Shown: positions 31,011 to 42,582 of the stretch, in pieces
Numbering within the stretch: the stretch's first letter is position 1
How the letters are laid out: every line of letters begins with the position of its first letter
Assembly: GCF_002288925.2 (NCBI RefSeq)
Contig: NW_022098069.1
Span: 83,422,380 to 83,486,379, forward strand
Length of the DNA stretch: 64,000 nt
Reading direction: 5' to 3'
Source: Delphinapterus leucas
Taxonomy: Eukaryota; Chordata; Mammalia; Artiodactyla; Monodontidae
Program-made: the position numbers and the translations under genes
The notes under the pieces: model-generated
What the model saw: only the letters and a program-made list of their open reading frames with translations
The model's database searches: none
What the model was told of the DNA's origin: nothing

Positions 31011-31852
31011 CATAAAAGTCTGGTACATAGTTATTAGATTTATTTCTAGGTAGTTAATATTTTGTGTTGATGTTCTACATGGTACCTTTTTAAAATTACA
31101 TTTTCTGTTTGTTGTTGGTGTATAGAAATAGGATTGAGTCTTCTCTATAAAGCTTACGTCCAAAAAGCTTTCTGGATTCTCTTAGTACTTCTAATAATTT
31201 GATGGTAGGTCTCTTTTGTGTTCTTTATGTAGATATGTTGTTTGTGAATGAGAGTCGTTATTACTTTCTTATACTTGTATTTATTTTCCTTGCCTTGCTG
31301 GAGTAGCAGGGAGAATGCCCTTCTGAAGTTTTCTCCCGGGAAAGATTACATTTGTTTTAGGTTTTGGTAGATATACTTCTCAAGTGAAGAAAATGTCTTT
31401 CCGTTTCTCATTTACTAAATGTTGTTTTGTTTTATTTAACATCATGGTTGTTGGGTTTTATCAGAATCTTTTTATGCATTGTTGAGATGATCATGTTTCC
31501 CTTTAATCTGATCATATGGTGAAGCACACTTAAGAATTTCTGATGTTACGTCATCTTTGCATGACCAGGATGAACCCATCTTGGTCATGGTGTATTTACA
31601 CTTTACTTTTACCTTTATTTTGTGTATAAGGCTGGATTCTGCTTGCTAATGTTTTGTTTAGGATTTTTCCATCTTTGTTTATGAGTGAAATCAGCTAAAT
31701 TTTTCTTTCTCATGCATTTTGTCTCTGGTTTTGGCATCCATGTTATACCAGTCTCACAGAATGGGAGAGTTTGGATAAGACTGGAATGATCTGTTCCTTG
31801 AAAGTTTGGTACCATTCAAGCTTGGTGCTTTCTTTATGAGAAACTACTGATT

Positions 31853-32200
31853 CAGTTATCCTTTTTAAAAAAATTTTATTTATTTTATTTTTGGCTGTGT
31901 TGGGTCTTCATCGTTGTGTGCGGGCTTTCTCTAGTTGCAGTGAGCGGGGGCTACTCTTCGTTGCGGTGCGTGGGCTTCTCATTGCAGTGGCTTCTCTTGT
32001 TGCGGAGCATGGGCTCTAGGCGCCCAGGCTTAGCAGTTGTGGCTCGCGGGCTCTAGAGCGCAGGCTCAGTAGTTGTGGCACAGGGGCTTAGTTGCTCCGC
32101 GGCATGTGGGATCTTCCCAGACCAGGGCTCGAACCCGTGTCCACTGTATTGGCAGGTGGATTCTTAACCACTGTGCCACTGGGGAAGCCCCAGTTATCCT
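31853..32200 (-). mobile_element. Long-type CHR SINE in L1
   Basis: SINE body 31863-32190 is bounded by identical CAGTTATCCT copies (31853-31862 and 32191-32200). Full length, with tail complement TTTATTTATTTTATTTTTGGCTG. Confidence 0.96.
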
Positions 32201-32277
32201 ACTTTAAATCATGGGGCTCTTCAAATTTTAATTTTTTTCCTCAGTAAGTTCAGTTGTCATAATTCTTGTTAGGAATT

Positions 32278-32631
32278 TGTCTATTTTATTTTATTTTATT
32301 TATTTTAATTAATTAATTAATTTATTTATTTTTGGCTGCATTGGGTCTTCGTTGCTGCGCGTGGGCTTTCTCTAGTTGTGGCGAGTGGGGGCTACTCTTT
32401 GTAGCGGTGCATGGGCTCTAGGTGTGTGGGCTTCAGTAGTTGTGGCATGTGGGCTCAGTAGTTGTGGCTCTCAGGCTCTGGAGTGCAGGCTCAGTAGTTG
32501 TGGTGCACAGGCTTAGTTGCTCTGCGGCACGTGCGATCTTCCCAGACCAGGACTCGAACCCGTGTTCCCTGCATTGGCAGGCGGATTCTTAACCATTGTG
32601 CCATCAGGGAAGTCCTGTCTATTTTATTTTA
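32278..32631 (-). mobile_element. Long-type CHR SINE in L1
   Basis: SINE body 32294-32615 is bounded by identical 16-bp copies of TGTCTATTTTATTTTA (32278-32293 and 32616-32631). It sits only 77 bp from the previous SINE, in the same orientation. Confidence 0.96.
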
Positions 32632-33085
32632 AATTTAAAATGTATTGTCATGAAGATTCTTATCATATTGTTTTATTAGTATTTTAATCTCAAATATATC
32701 TATAGTTGTATCCATTTAATTCGAAATATCGTTTAGTTATGTGTTTTTTTCCTTGATCATTCTTGCCAGAGATTAGTGTATGTATTTCATTAGCCTTCCC
32801 AAATAATGGACGTTCGTTATTTATATTTTTCTTTGTTTTCTGTTTGACTTATTTATCCTCTTCCTTCTATTTTTTGGGGGTTTATTCAGCTGTTACTTTT
32901 ATGTCTTAAGTTAGATGCTTAAAGCTCATTGGTTTTCAGTCATTCTTTTCCAGTGGAAACTGTTAAGGCTACACATTTCCCTGTAAGAACAACTTTAGCT
33001 GTTCTCTACAAGTTTTGATATGTAGCATTTTCATTATCATGTGATTCTGGGAATTAAAAACATCTGTATGTTTTTTACTGGACTC

Positions 33086-34250
33086 ATGATGAACTTTGTT
33101 TTCTGGAAGAGAGGAAATGGTGGGACATGATGTTATTAGTGCAGGTGATATAGGTCCTGCCAGGGTCCTTAAGAGGCGTTTTTTGTTTATTTCGCGTTTT
33201 AGTTTGTTTTAATGCAACATTTAGGACGGAGCAAGGTGCAGAATTAATGCTTTACATCGTTTACATACATTTCAAAAACACCAAAACAATTCTCTAGTTT
33301 CCCTATGGATACATAGTAGTGAGAGTGTAGACTAGCTGTCCGTGTGCCAACTTCACTGTAATTGTTGCCCTGGGAGAGGAGGGAGGACAGGCCCCAGGGA
33401 TGTGAAGGAGGCCTGTGTCTGCAGTGTTTTGTTTCTTATAATAAAAAGACCTCAAGCAATGACAGTAGGAACTGTAAGAAACTATAAGAATTTATACATA
33501 TATAATTATGTAAGAAACTATAAGAATTTAAGAAACTATAAGAACTTTCTTAAACTGTAAGAAAAATCTATCATTTGTGAGTTCTGAATGATGGATACCC
33601 AGATGTGTGCCACCTTGCTCTGCCTGGGATTGAACGTTTTCACAACTAGAACTTTGTGGGCATTAAAGGGAAAAGAAAGAAAAGAGATTAAGAAGATGCC
33701 AGAGAGTAGCCCCTAAAATGCACATTGTGGGGTCTGAGCAGCTGCAGAGGAGGCCGCTACCCACCTTTTAGGCTGAATTAAAACAAGTCTTTGGGAAGTG
33801 ATTCATCACTGTTTCTCAAGAGCCTTCCTCGTTGCTTTAGGGATTCCACTTTGGGGAATTAAGGGAGGAAAAAGAATTTGGACAAAGAAATAAAGAGGTG
33901 AGAAGATGTTTATGAAAATCATTTACAATAGTAAAAATTTGGAAACAATAGATGATAATAAATAAGTTATTATGTATTTATGTGCTAGAAGATTTTATAT
34001 CGTTTTCATAAAAATGGGGCTGATGAAAGATTTTAATAATATAGGAAAACGCTTATGGTTACATTTTAAGTGAAAAAAGCAAAATTATTTATACCATATG
34101 ATACATGTGTGGGAAGAAAAATAAATTCAAAATACCCAGAATGTTATCAGGGACGTCTCCAGCTGGTTTTTATTTCCCAAAGTGTAAGAGTTTAGATCTG
34201 ATTTAAGAACAGAAAAACTGTGCCACAGGGCAGCCTGGTAACAGAGCAGC
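33086..34250. other. AT-rich sequence, probably degraded LINE
   Basis: 33900-34140 has LINE-like phrases ('acaatagtaaaaatttggaaacaatagatgataataaataa', 'ataccatatgatacatg') but the family is uncertain. No gene seen. Confidence 0.45.
33465..33570 (+). repeat. Degenerate AT-rich tandem repeat
   Basis: The phrase TAAGAAACTATAAGAATTT occurs at 33475-33493 and 33511-33529, with partial copies on both sides (CTGTAAGAA, AAACTATAAGAAC, AAACTGTAAGAA). Confidence 0.85.
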
Positions 34251-34259
34251 GAGCGGTAG

Positions 34260-34440
34260 CTCGCTTCCGGCCAGGTGAGCTCTAAGTGCTCTGTGTGTGT
34301 TGATCTCGTTTGAGCCATCCCTGTTGGTCGGCACTGTGATTGTCCCCACTTACAGATGAGGACCCGGAGGCCCGGAGGAGTTCAGTGATTTGCCTATAGG
34401 TCACACACCTGTAAGTGGCAGAGCTGGGGCCCCAGCCCAG
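34260..34440 (-). mobile_element. MIR, antisense
   Basis: 'gcactgtgattgtccccacttacagatgaggacccggaggcccggaggagttcagtgatttgcctataggtcacacacctgtaagtggcagagctggggc' is a near full-length antisense MIR. Confidence 0.95.
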
Positions 34441-34734
34441 TGTCAAGGAGAGAGAGAGCTGTCAGGTGACCTGCCCCCACGTTGGAGCCCAGATTCTCCT
34501 GGACTGGCCACTCCCTGCACGCGCTAGGGTCTGCCTGTCGTGTTACTTTGTCTGGGCTGTGGCGCCCAGATATTTGGTCAAACACCAGTCCAGGTGTCAC
34601 CGTGAAGGTATTTTTCAGATGAAAGTAACATTTAAATCAGTAGACTTGCAGTAAAGCCGACGACACTCTGTGGCGTGGGTGGGCCTCGTCCAGTCAGGTG
34701 AAGGCTTTAGTGAGAAAAGGACGGAAGTCCCCAA
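34441..34734. other. Unassigned non-coding sequence
   Basis: No feature recognised. Confidence 0.5.
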
Positions 34735-34950
34735 GGAAGAGGGAGGTCCACCAGCAGACGGCCTTCAGCTCTTCCCAGGGTCTCCAGCTCGTTGGCCTGC
34801 CCTGCAGGTTTTGGATTTGCCAGCCCTCGCCATGACATGAGCCAATTCCTTAAAATAAATCTCTCTCCTCTCTCTCTGTGCACACACACGCACATTCACT
34901 CTGCTGGTTCTGTGTCTCTGGAGAGCCCTGACGGCTACAGAGCCCTTCAA
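34735..34950 (-). mobile_element. Old L1M-type 3' end fragment, antisense
   Basis: Same family as 1-238: 'cagggtctccagctcgttggcc', 'ttttggatttgccagccctcgccatgacatgagccaattccttaaaataaatctctctcc', 'ctggttctgtgtctctggagagccctgacgg'. Confidence 0.7.
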
Positions 34951-35735
34951 GGGCCAGGTCGGAGAACCTCCTGTCACCTCTGTTAGGACCTGAGTCCTGC
35001 ATGGCCCCCTGGATGAGTGACCTCTGCACACCAAGGGCCTGGCTTCCACACCAGAGAGGCGTGTGGGCAGTGCTGTGGTGGCTGCACGTCCAGAGAGGGA
35101 GCTGCAGCTCTCTGCTGCTTGTGGGGCGATTCTCCGCTCCTGGCAGGAAATCCCCTCTCAACATTGGAAAGTCATTTCCTACTTTGAAACTGCGTGTTCA
35201 TCTGTCAGCTTTTCTGCCCGTCTTACCCCACAGATCAGCCCCGAAATGGAATTTCTCAGGGCTGCACGTCCCTCAGCTCTGGCCCATCTTACCCGCTCTA
35301 GCAGTCCAGATTGGGTTCCTTTACTCTCCCCTCCTAAATCAAAACCCCTGCTATTAATCATAGTTGTCTCTCAGAGCGGTCTTTTCACTTCTCTCATGTG
35401 GGTAACAATGCTTATCCCCTTTTCCTACCCCAGATGGAGATTGATCGTCTTCATTTGTGTACAGGGAGATGAGTTACTGTGCCGTGAGTGCAGGCGGGGC
35501 CCTGTAGGATTTGGGAGCTCCGTGGTGCGGGAGTCTGTCTCCCGACACCCATTCCCAGTGTCCTTGGCCAGTTGGAGTTGAGCGCTCTGTCTAGCCAAGG
35601 CTGGGCCTCCAGGTGCCGTGGATGATGAAAGATGCTACCTATGCTTCCAGCCCCCTCGGCCACACTGCGCCCACCTTGACACGTGCCAGCCTTGCTGTTT
35701 CTTCCTCTTAGCTAGCTCTGGTCTCTGTGGCATCC
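34951..35735. other. Unassigned non-coding sequence
   Basis: No confident repeat. A 172-codon plus-strand frame (35063-35581) overlaps others on both strands and has no recognisable domain. Confidence 0.45.
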
Positions 35736-36075
35736 TCCCTCTGGCCCTGCCCAGGCCTGGACACCCACCGTCTCATACCTGAATCCTCAGAGCCTTCTCT
35801 TTCCTCGTTGGCCTCATACACCCCAGTGTGTCTTTCACACTTTAGTAAGAGCAAGTCCGCTCACAGGGAAATCTGACTCTGCCATGTCTGTTCAAACCCC
35901 ATTGCAGTCATGAGGCCCTGTCCTGACCTGACTCTGGAGGCCCGTCTGGCACACTCACCCATGCGCCCCTGCTCCAGCCGGGTCCCGCCCCGGTGGTTCT
36001 GAGGGTGAAGCCCGTCTCTCTTGCCTCTGGGCCTTTGCACATGACGCTTCCTTTCCTGGTTCAGGTTTCAGCTTA
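35736..36075 (+). mobile_element. L2 fragment
   Basis: 'cttgcctctgggcctttgcacatgacgcttcctttcctggttcagg', preceded by 'aaatctgactctgccatgtctgttcaaaccccattgcagtcatgaggcc', follows L2 order. Confidence 0.82.
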
Positions 36076-36279
36076 TAATAAAATAGTAGCAATAATGACA
36101 GTGGCCTTGGTGGGTTAATATATTCGGCCTGTGAGGAAAGAGAGACAACTCTTACCTCACCCCTGGGGCACCCCTTCCACATGAGCCACAGCCAGGCCAC
36201 TGGGTTTCGGAGAAGTAGCTCCTGTCCCTTGAAAGGTGAGCATAGTTTCCACCTCGGGCCCAGGTGCACTGATTGTCAC

Positions 36280-36405
36280 CCAGCACGTGTGTCCACACTG
36301 GCTCGTAGGGCAGGTGTTCGCTCCTCTGTGTGGACTGGCTCAGAGAGGCTGAGTAACCTGTCCAGGGCACACAGCCATGGGGGCAGAGCCCCAGACACGC
36401 TGTGC
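36280..36405 (-). mobile_element. MIR, antisense
   Basis: 'actggctcagagaggctgagtaacctgtccagggcacacagccatgggggcagagccc' matches antisense MIR. Confidence 0.85.
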
Positions 36406-36869
36406 TGGGGATGCAGGCCTGGGGCCGGGCTCTCCACCTGCCCTCTCCCCCGCTCCTGGCCCTAACACACGTCCCCCAGCTTGGCGCCTGGGGAAGCAGG
36501 CAGTTCTGGGCGGAGCCCCTCATGGGGCGTGGCAGTGGACACGGCGTGTCCCTGTTGCAAAGGCTCATGTCATGTCCACGGTCACAGTCTGCTCACGGGT
36601 GTGGGCTGCTGCCCTGGGAGGCATTCTGAACCTTTCGGGAGCCAGTCAGGATGCCTGACTACGGTGAGGAGAGCAGCTTCTCCAGTGGGGGAAGAACCTT
36701 GGAACTCTGCTGGCGTGTCAGGGAGAGGCCGGTCAGCATGGCAGGAGCAGTGTGTGTGCACGGGGGCCTCCACGCACCATGTGTCACCCGCCATGTGCCG
36801 TGCTCAGCCTGGCTCTCTGCACCCACTGGGACCCCAGCCCCTTGCTGGCTGGCCCCCTCCTAACAGCAC
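36406..36869. other. Unassigned GC-rich sequence
   Basis: No feature recognised. Confidence 0.5.
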
Positions 36870-36985
36870 CCACTGCCTTGGACCTGCCAGTGTAAGCAGT
36901 TCAAGTTCAAGTGTGTCCACTGCGAATGCCAGCACACAGTAGGAGGCAGGGTTGTTGAAGGGATGGGCGAGTGGATGATTCTTCA
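36870..36985 (+). mobile_element. L2 3' end
   Basis: 'gtgtccactgcgaatgccagcacacagtaggaggcagggttgttgaagggatgggcgagtggatga' fits the L2 terminus ('cagcacagtgcctggcacatagtaggcactcaataaatatttgttgaatgaatga'). Confidence 0.65.
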
Positions 36986-37713
36986 TGCTCTGACCTGCGG
37001 TTTGGCATGAGAATGAGGCTTAACTGTGGAGACCCCGTGTGCACTGGGTTGGTGGCCGGTGTCAAAGATAGCAAAGCCGGACACTGGCCGCAGTGGCAAG
37101 GACAGATTTCAACCAGTGATAACTGTCACAGTAGGGAAGAGTCCAGTGTGTCCCGAGCTTCACTTGGATTTGTGCAGAGGTGACCTGGCGTCTTAGAGGG
37201 AGTAGGGAGATGGGGGCTTGGTGGAGTTGGGGAGCTGAAAGTTACAACGAGTGGAACGGGGCATGGGTCCATGTGACACCCATCTGGATTTGCTGACTGT
37301 GCTTCTGGAGTTAGGTCCTCCCCTCCCACGGAGGCCGGGACACAGGCCCACCTCAGGTATGGGCTGGAAAAAACAGTCAGTTCTTGTCAGCTTTCAGCTT
37401 CCCAAGCAGGCTCTTCAAGGCGGCCTGGGGTCCTCCTAGGGAGGCTGCCTTGAGCTGTTAGAAACTACAGTGGTGGTCAAGTCTTTGCCGGCCCAGGTTG
37501 AGGCCTGAGAAAGGGCTCTGTGGAGGCTGTCTCGAGTTGGGTCGAGGAGGGCATCGTTGTCACCAGCCAGGTGGGGATTTGGGATTCTCGTGGGGGTGAG
37601 CCTCCATGGAGGAGGGGGCTTCTGTCCACAGCAGAGCCCGTCTTTGTCTCCATCTGCAGAGACCTGTGTACTGGACCAAATGCAAAAGATGAAATCCCAA
37701 GAGGATAAAGACT
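36986..37713. other. Unassigned non-coding sequence
   Basis: No feature recognised. Confidence 0.5.
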
Positions 37714-38090
37714 CCTGCTATGGGCTGAATTGTGTCCCCCAAGTTCACATGTTGAAGCCACAACCCCCAGTGTGACTGTATTTGCAGATGGGGGCTTTAA
37801 GGAGCTGATTAAGGTTTAATGAGGCCATGAGGGTGGGGCCCCAACCCTCTGGGGTTAGTGTCCTTAGAAAAAGGGACACCCGAGCTCACTCCCTCTCCAC
37901 CATGTGAGGTCACAGCGAGAAGACGGACGTCTGCTCCCCAGGAAGAGGGCCCTCGCCAGAAACCGCCCCTGACAACACCTTGATCTTGGACCTCTGGCCT
38001 CCGGAACTGTGAGAAAATATATCTCTGTTATTTAAACCACTCGATCTGTGGTATTTTGTTACGTGACAGGCCGAGTTGACTCAGACAGTG
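37714..38090 (+). mobile_element. MLT1A-like solo LTR, sense
   Basis: 'tgctatgggctgaattgtgtcccccaagttcacatgttgaagcc', 'gaggccatgagggtggggcccc', 'caccatgtgaggtcacagcgagaagac', 'ccttgatcttggacctctggcctccggaactgtgagaaaa' and 'ttaaaccactcgatctgtggtattttgttac' cover the MLT1A LTR end to end. No internal region. Confidence 0.95.
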
Positions 38091-38259
38091 ACTAATGACA
38101 GACTGACAGGAAGGAGAAAGAACATGAAATTGGCCAAACCCAGAGGCTTCAGCTGTGTTTTCTCCTGACAAGAAAGACCCTGCAGAACATTCGCTTTTGC
38201 TAAATAACAGTGTCCATCTCCAGATGCGGCTTCACACTGTTCTGAGCCAGTAAAGGACA

Positions 38260-38480
38260 AGGGAAAACTGCAGCGGCCGAGATCGATGTCCTGGCACGAG
38301 GCCCCGGATCCGCCCCGCAGGCCGAGTTCTGGCCACGTCCGTGAGCCCGAGAGCTGCAGGGAGAAGCCGCTGGGAGCCGGCGGGGCGGGGCTGGCGGGAC
38401 TGGCCCCCCTCTTGGCCACACGATTCTGTGGGCCTCCCCCAAAGGCGTCTTGAGCAGCGCCGTCGACGGATGAAGTCGGC
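38260..38480. other. Small CpG-dense patch
   Basis: About 21 CpG in 220 bp by hand count, near the number expected from base composition (ratio roughly 0.8), whereas the surroundings are CpG-depleted. It falls short of the usual length for a promoter CpG island and I see no associated first exon. Confidence 0.5.
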
Positions 38481-38721
38481 TTGTCACACACCATGCAGAG
38501 TGGGGACACCTCTGAGACAGGTTTTCGGGTCCCCTTGGAGAGAGGGTCCATTGAGCTGTGCGTCTGTCATCTGTCCCGGTGGCGTCAGCTTTGGGAAAGT
38601 GAGACCCGCTGGATGCTGGATGCTGGATGTGCTGTGATTTCTCTGGGGTGCGGGGCCCCCAGCAGAGGGGGCCGCAGCCCCTCTTCCGTGGCCCTGTGTT
38701 CACTGGGGCCCCAGAGGGTGC

Positions 38722-39150
38722 GTCCGTGTCCTAGAGCTGTTGGAACAACTTGCCGCAAACTAAGGGCCTTAACATAACAGAGATTTGCTCTCACAGTCCG
38801 GGAGGCCAGGAGTCTGACACCAAGGTTGTTCCAGGGTGGCTCCTCTGGTGACGTCGATCGAGGGTCTGTTCCGGGCCCCTCTCCCAGCTCCCAGCCGCTT
38901 CCAGCAGTCCTCGGGGTGGCTTGGCTCTCCCTCTGTCCTCACACGGTCTCCTCTGTGTGTCCCTGTGTTTCCAGTCTCCCTCCTTTCTCGTATGAGGACA
39001 CAGGTCATTGGATTAGGGCCCACCTTAAATCCAGGATGGTCTCGTTTCAAGAGCCTGAATTACATCTGCTGTTTCCAAATGAGGCCATAATCGCAGGTTC
39101 TGGGGGTGAGGATGTGGGCGTATCTTTCTGGGGCCCCCATTTAACCTCTC
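38722..39150 (-). mobile_element. MLT1 LTR, antisense
   Basis: 'gtgtcctagagctgttggaacaacttgccgcaaactaagggccttaacataacagagatttgctctcacagtccgggagg', later 'ctcgtatgaggacacaggtcattggattagggcccacc' and 'ggggcccccatttaacct'. A diverged antisense MLT1. Confidence 0.88.
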
Positions 39151-40019
39151 TCCAGAGGGGAGTGACTGGACAGGGGCTAATGAGGGCACCGTTCGCAGGG
39201 ATGTGTTGGGGTCAGGGGACCTGAAGGGCCCTCCCTGCTTCAGTAACCGCATCTGAACCCCAGGGATAAGGAGATGCGTCGACACCCTTACACCAGGGTG
39301 TCCTCCAGACCCGCGGGCCTGGCTGACAAGTACCTGGATGATGAGCCAGACGCATGAAGGCTGGAGGGCTGGTCCGTGCGTGGCAGCAGGTGAGGGGGAC
39401 CCACCAGGCAAGAAGGGGCAGGAGGTGGGGCAGGTTGCTCTGGACCCAGAGGGAACCGCCTGGGCAGGGTCAGACGTGAGAAGCCAAGAACCGGTTGCTC
39501 GGAGCTCAGCACGGGTGAGCTTGGCCAGGCCAGTGTCTCCCCGCCTGCTGCTGTCCTCATGGTGGCTGATGGCCCGCAGGCAGGTGGGCAGCCACAGGCC
39601 TTTCTGAGGCTGGATGCAGGTGGCCAGGGGAGAGGGCAACTGGGGGCAGCTTCTGATGGGCAGCAGGAAGTGACCTTACTCAGCTCCCGGGATCACGATC
39701 GGCCAGTGAGCCCTGGCCTGGAGAGCAGGGGCCGGGTCAAGTTCCCACTGCGGTCGAGAACCCAGCTCCCTGCTCCTGGCCTGGGTCTTCTGCAAACACA
39801 GGACAAAACGGAGTCGGGACGTGTTTCTCCAGGTCCTTCTCACGACAAGGAACCTGGTGTCGCGTTCAGCTAGCCTGTCCCTTCCCACCAGGGTTTCATC
39901 TAAAAACTGCAGAAGCGGTGCATCCGCCGTGAGGACGTGAGCACCGGAGGGTACAGGGGGACCCTCCCCGGCCACCCAGCGCTGCCCTGAGGTGACCACC
40001 CCACAGCTTGGTGGGGACT
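39151..40019. other. Unassigned GC-rich sequence
   Basis: No confident repeat or gene. The 204-codon minus-strand frame at 39025-39639 starts in the MLT1 and has no domain. Confidence 0.5.
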
Positions 40020-40500
40020 TTCAGATTTGCTGTGATTTGTTCAGTACCTATATGAACGTGGAACTGTGTTCCAGAAGCAGAACTTGGTGCCTCCTGTTCA
40101 CCTGCTGTGCGTGCTCGCTCTGTCCTGGGCCTTTGCCCTGTGGGTGGGAGGCCACCTCATTCCGCAGTGGCCGGGAGCCGGCTGGGCCTGGGTCTGACTG
40201 TCCCCTGTGCACATCATGAGGCTGACGCTCAGAGACACGTCGGCGTTTCCCAGCGTCCTGGCTGACGAACATCGCCGCAGCCGTGCCGTGGTGCCTGCCT
40301 GCTACCGCCTGCCCGCCGGTTCTCAACCGCGTGTCTTGCTAGAAGTGGAACGGATTGCTGCGTCAAAAAAGTCACGTGTTTAAAGCTTTGATGGAGATCA
40401 AAAAATCGCCCGCCAGTGAGGGTCGAGCCACACTTTCACGGCTCTGAGTGTTGGCAACTTTTATAATTCTCATTGTCTGAGGAGTGAAGGCTCTTAGTAC
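40020..40500 (-). mobile_element. Degraded LINE (L1-type) sequence, antisense
   Basis: 'cttgctagaagtggaacggattgctgcgtcaaaaaagtcacgtgtttaaagctttgatggagatc...cgcccgccagtgagggtcgagccacactttcacggctctgagtgttggcaac' follows 'gaaattgctgggtcaaagg...gttgtaccaatttacactcccaccagcaatgtatgag' of old L1 antisense. Unusually CpG-rich for a relic. Confidence 0.65.
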
Positions 40501-40709
40501 AACCCAGGACACTCGTGATACGGCGTGAATCTCCTTTTCTACTTCAACCCCTTGGTTCCTCTGCTCCGTCCGGAGGGGCCCCGGGTTGGGCTGGTCCTCA
40601 CTTCATGGCCCGTGATCCCCTATCCCCATTCCCCGCTCTTGTCTTCCTGCCCCCCTTCCCCCCAGAGGACTGTTGTAAGTGTTTAATGCACTTACACACT
40701 TCATTTTTA

Positions 40710-40930
40710 TAAAGTGTGCACAGATTTTTTCTGGGCATGGATTTTGAGTAAGCTTTTAATTGAAAAATCACACACATAGAAAATCCACATAGAAAAGTAC
40801 ACAGATCTTAAGTGTAGAGCTAGAAGGATTTTCACAATATTTACTAAACCTGTGTGATCAGCATCCAGGTCAAGAAACAGAATGACACCGTCCCCCAAAG
40901 CCCCTTTGTTCCCCTCCATATTCTACAGGG
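40710..40930 (-). mobile_element. Old L1M-type fragment
   Basis: 'aattgaaaaatcacacacatagaaaatccacatagaaaagtacacagatcttaagtgtagagc...gtgatcagcatccaggtcaagaaacagaatgacacc' is a well-known old LINE 3' region phrase. Confidence 0.75.
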
Positions 40931-41043
40931 GCTGGTCTGTGGGTTGCTTCTGGTTTGCTAGGGCGTCTGGTGAGCACACGTGTGTGCGTGTAAGTTGAAT
41001 TCACGCCAGCGAAGTTGGGATGCATGGCTCACGTGGTTTCGCT

Positions 41044-41349
41044 AAGTTCTGTGTTTTAATTAATTATTTATTTATAAAAGTTATTTATTTATTTTTGGTT
41101 GCGTTGCATCTTCGCTGCTGCACGCGGGCTTTCTCTAGTTGCGGCGAGCGGGGGCTTCTCACTGCGGTGGCTTCTCTTGTTGCGGAGCTCGGGCTCTAGG
41201 CATGCGGGCTCAGTAGTCGTGGCGCACGGGCTTAGTTGCCCCGCGGCACGTGGGATCTTCCCAGACCAGGGCTCGAACCCGTGTCCCCTGCATTGGCAGA
41301 CGGATTCTTAACCACTGCGCCACCAGGGAAGTCCCAAGTTCTGTGTTTT
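41044..41349 (-). mobile_element. Long-type CHR SINE with internal deletions
   Basis: SINE body 41058-41335 is flanked by identical AAGTTCTGTGTTTT copies (41044-41057 and 41336-41349). The body lacks one copy each of the 'ggctactcttcg' and 'cagtagttgtggct' segments, so it is shorter than its relatives. Confidence 0.95.
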
Positions 41350-42499
41350 TAAAGCTTTGTCCCTATTACTCTGTTCATTGAGGAAATAAACAAAGGAACC
41401 AAAGGAGAAAAGTGAAGTCTGTTTGCTTGGAGCTGGCTGAACAGGGGGTCGGCCACTGTCACTAGTGTTTGGTGGAGACCCAGAGGCAGGCAGAGGCGTG
41501 GGCGAGCTTCCCAGTGGAGAAAAGGGGGCTCAGGGTGTCTGATGGGGCTGGAGGCCTGGAGGGCTGGGGGGGGTCTAGAAGGGGGGGCATCCCGGGTGAC
41601 TGGTCAGGGGGCAGGCAGGGCCTTCTGGGGTTGGTCCCGAGTCGGAGGCAGAATAACGATTAGGGAGGCTGTCAGTACTGATCGAGTCCTGGCCGATTGT
41701 CCAGTGGTGGCTGTTTGGCCTCCTGGCTTGTCACTAGAGACAGCAGTCTGCCCTCCTGCAGGTCCGACTCCCAGCAGGCTGGCTCCCGGGGCTGGCGGCT
41801 GCGGGCTGAGGGTCAGAGCCCTGCTCTCGCACGTGCTCTGGCCCTCGTCCACATGTGCATTCCCAGTGTTTCCTCTGCTCTCCCTCAGTCTGCATCGTGC
41901 TCTGTGGCCTAAGCCGCCACAGAGCCCTCGGAGGCCCGCAGGTCTCCCCCTGCTCCCAGCACCCCGGCAGTGCTGAGGGAGGAGGCTCGCACCATCCCTT
42001 CGTGAGCCGTGTGGGGATTCCTTGGGCCCACATGACCAGGGATGGATTGCTGGTCACAGAGTAGCCCCCTTGTCTGCTTCCAACCATCCAGAGGTTCTGG
42101 TGGCTTCAGTGAGCATCTGTACACCGGGTGGCCCACCACCTGGGTCCAGGTGCTGCCCAGGGTGTCTCCCCTTGCCCCAGAGTCAGAGCTGGGGCTCCAA
42201 GAGGAGGCCAGAGACCAGAAGAATTTAGGGACAGGGACAGACACATGGTACACCCCAGGCCTCACCTGGAGGGAAGGAGCCCCTCCCACAGCAGATGTGC
42301 TGACTTGGCCCTAAGGTCAGCTTCATCCCCAGATTTATATACACCCATGTCGCAGCTGCATCTAGCGCTTGGTTTAGCCAGCGTCACGGGGGCGGGGTTG
42401 GGATTTGCAGTGCCAAAGTGGTGAGTTTTCTGTGCCCAAGTGGACACCGTGGAGGGCGGCCAGGCTTGAGCCACCTCCCTGGTCCCCTTACCAAGACAG
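41350..42499. other. Unassigned GC-rich sequence
   Basis: No feature recognised. Open frames overlap on both strands and have no domain. Confidence 0.5.
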
Positions 42500-42529
42500 A
42501 TGTCCACAGGCAAGGGCAGCAGCAGACAC

Positions 42530-42582
42530 AGCGACTGGGGAGGGGTGGGGACTGCGGGGGAGGGGCGGGGACTGCGAAGGAC
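42530..42582 (+). repeat. G-rich tandem sequence
   Basis: GGGGAGGGGTGGGGACTGCG followed by a near copy, GGGGAGGGGCGGGGACTGCG. Several G4 runs lie close together on the plus strand, a layout able to form G-quadruplexes. Confidence 0.8.

Larger units (their letters stand above)
31015..33085 (-). mobile_element. Old L1 ORF2 region, antisense, split by two SINEs
   Basis: L1 pieces 31015-31862, 32201-32277 and 32632-33085 carry antisense ORF2 text such as 'tctttttatgcattgttgagatgatcatg', 'gaacccatcttggtcatggtgta', 'ttggcatccatgttataccagtctcacagaatgggagagtttgg', 'ctcattggttttcagtca' and 'cacatttccctgtaagaacaactttagctg'. Stops and indels are frequent, so no protein remains. Confidence 0.93.

Noticed and set aside
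38260..38480. Promoter CpG island with a first exon
   Set aside because: Too short, with no visible exon or splice donor tied to an open frame; kept only as a CpG-dense patch.
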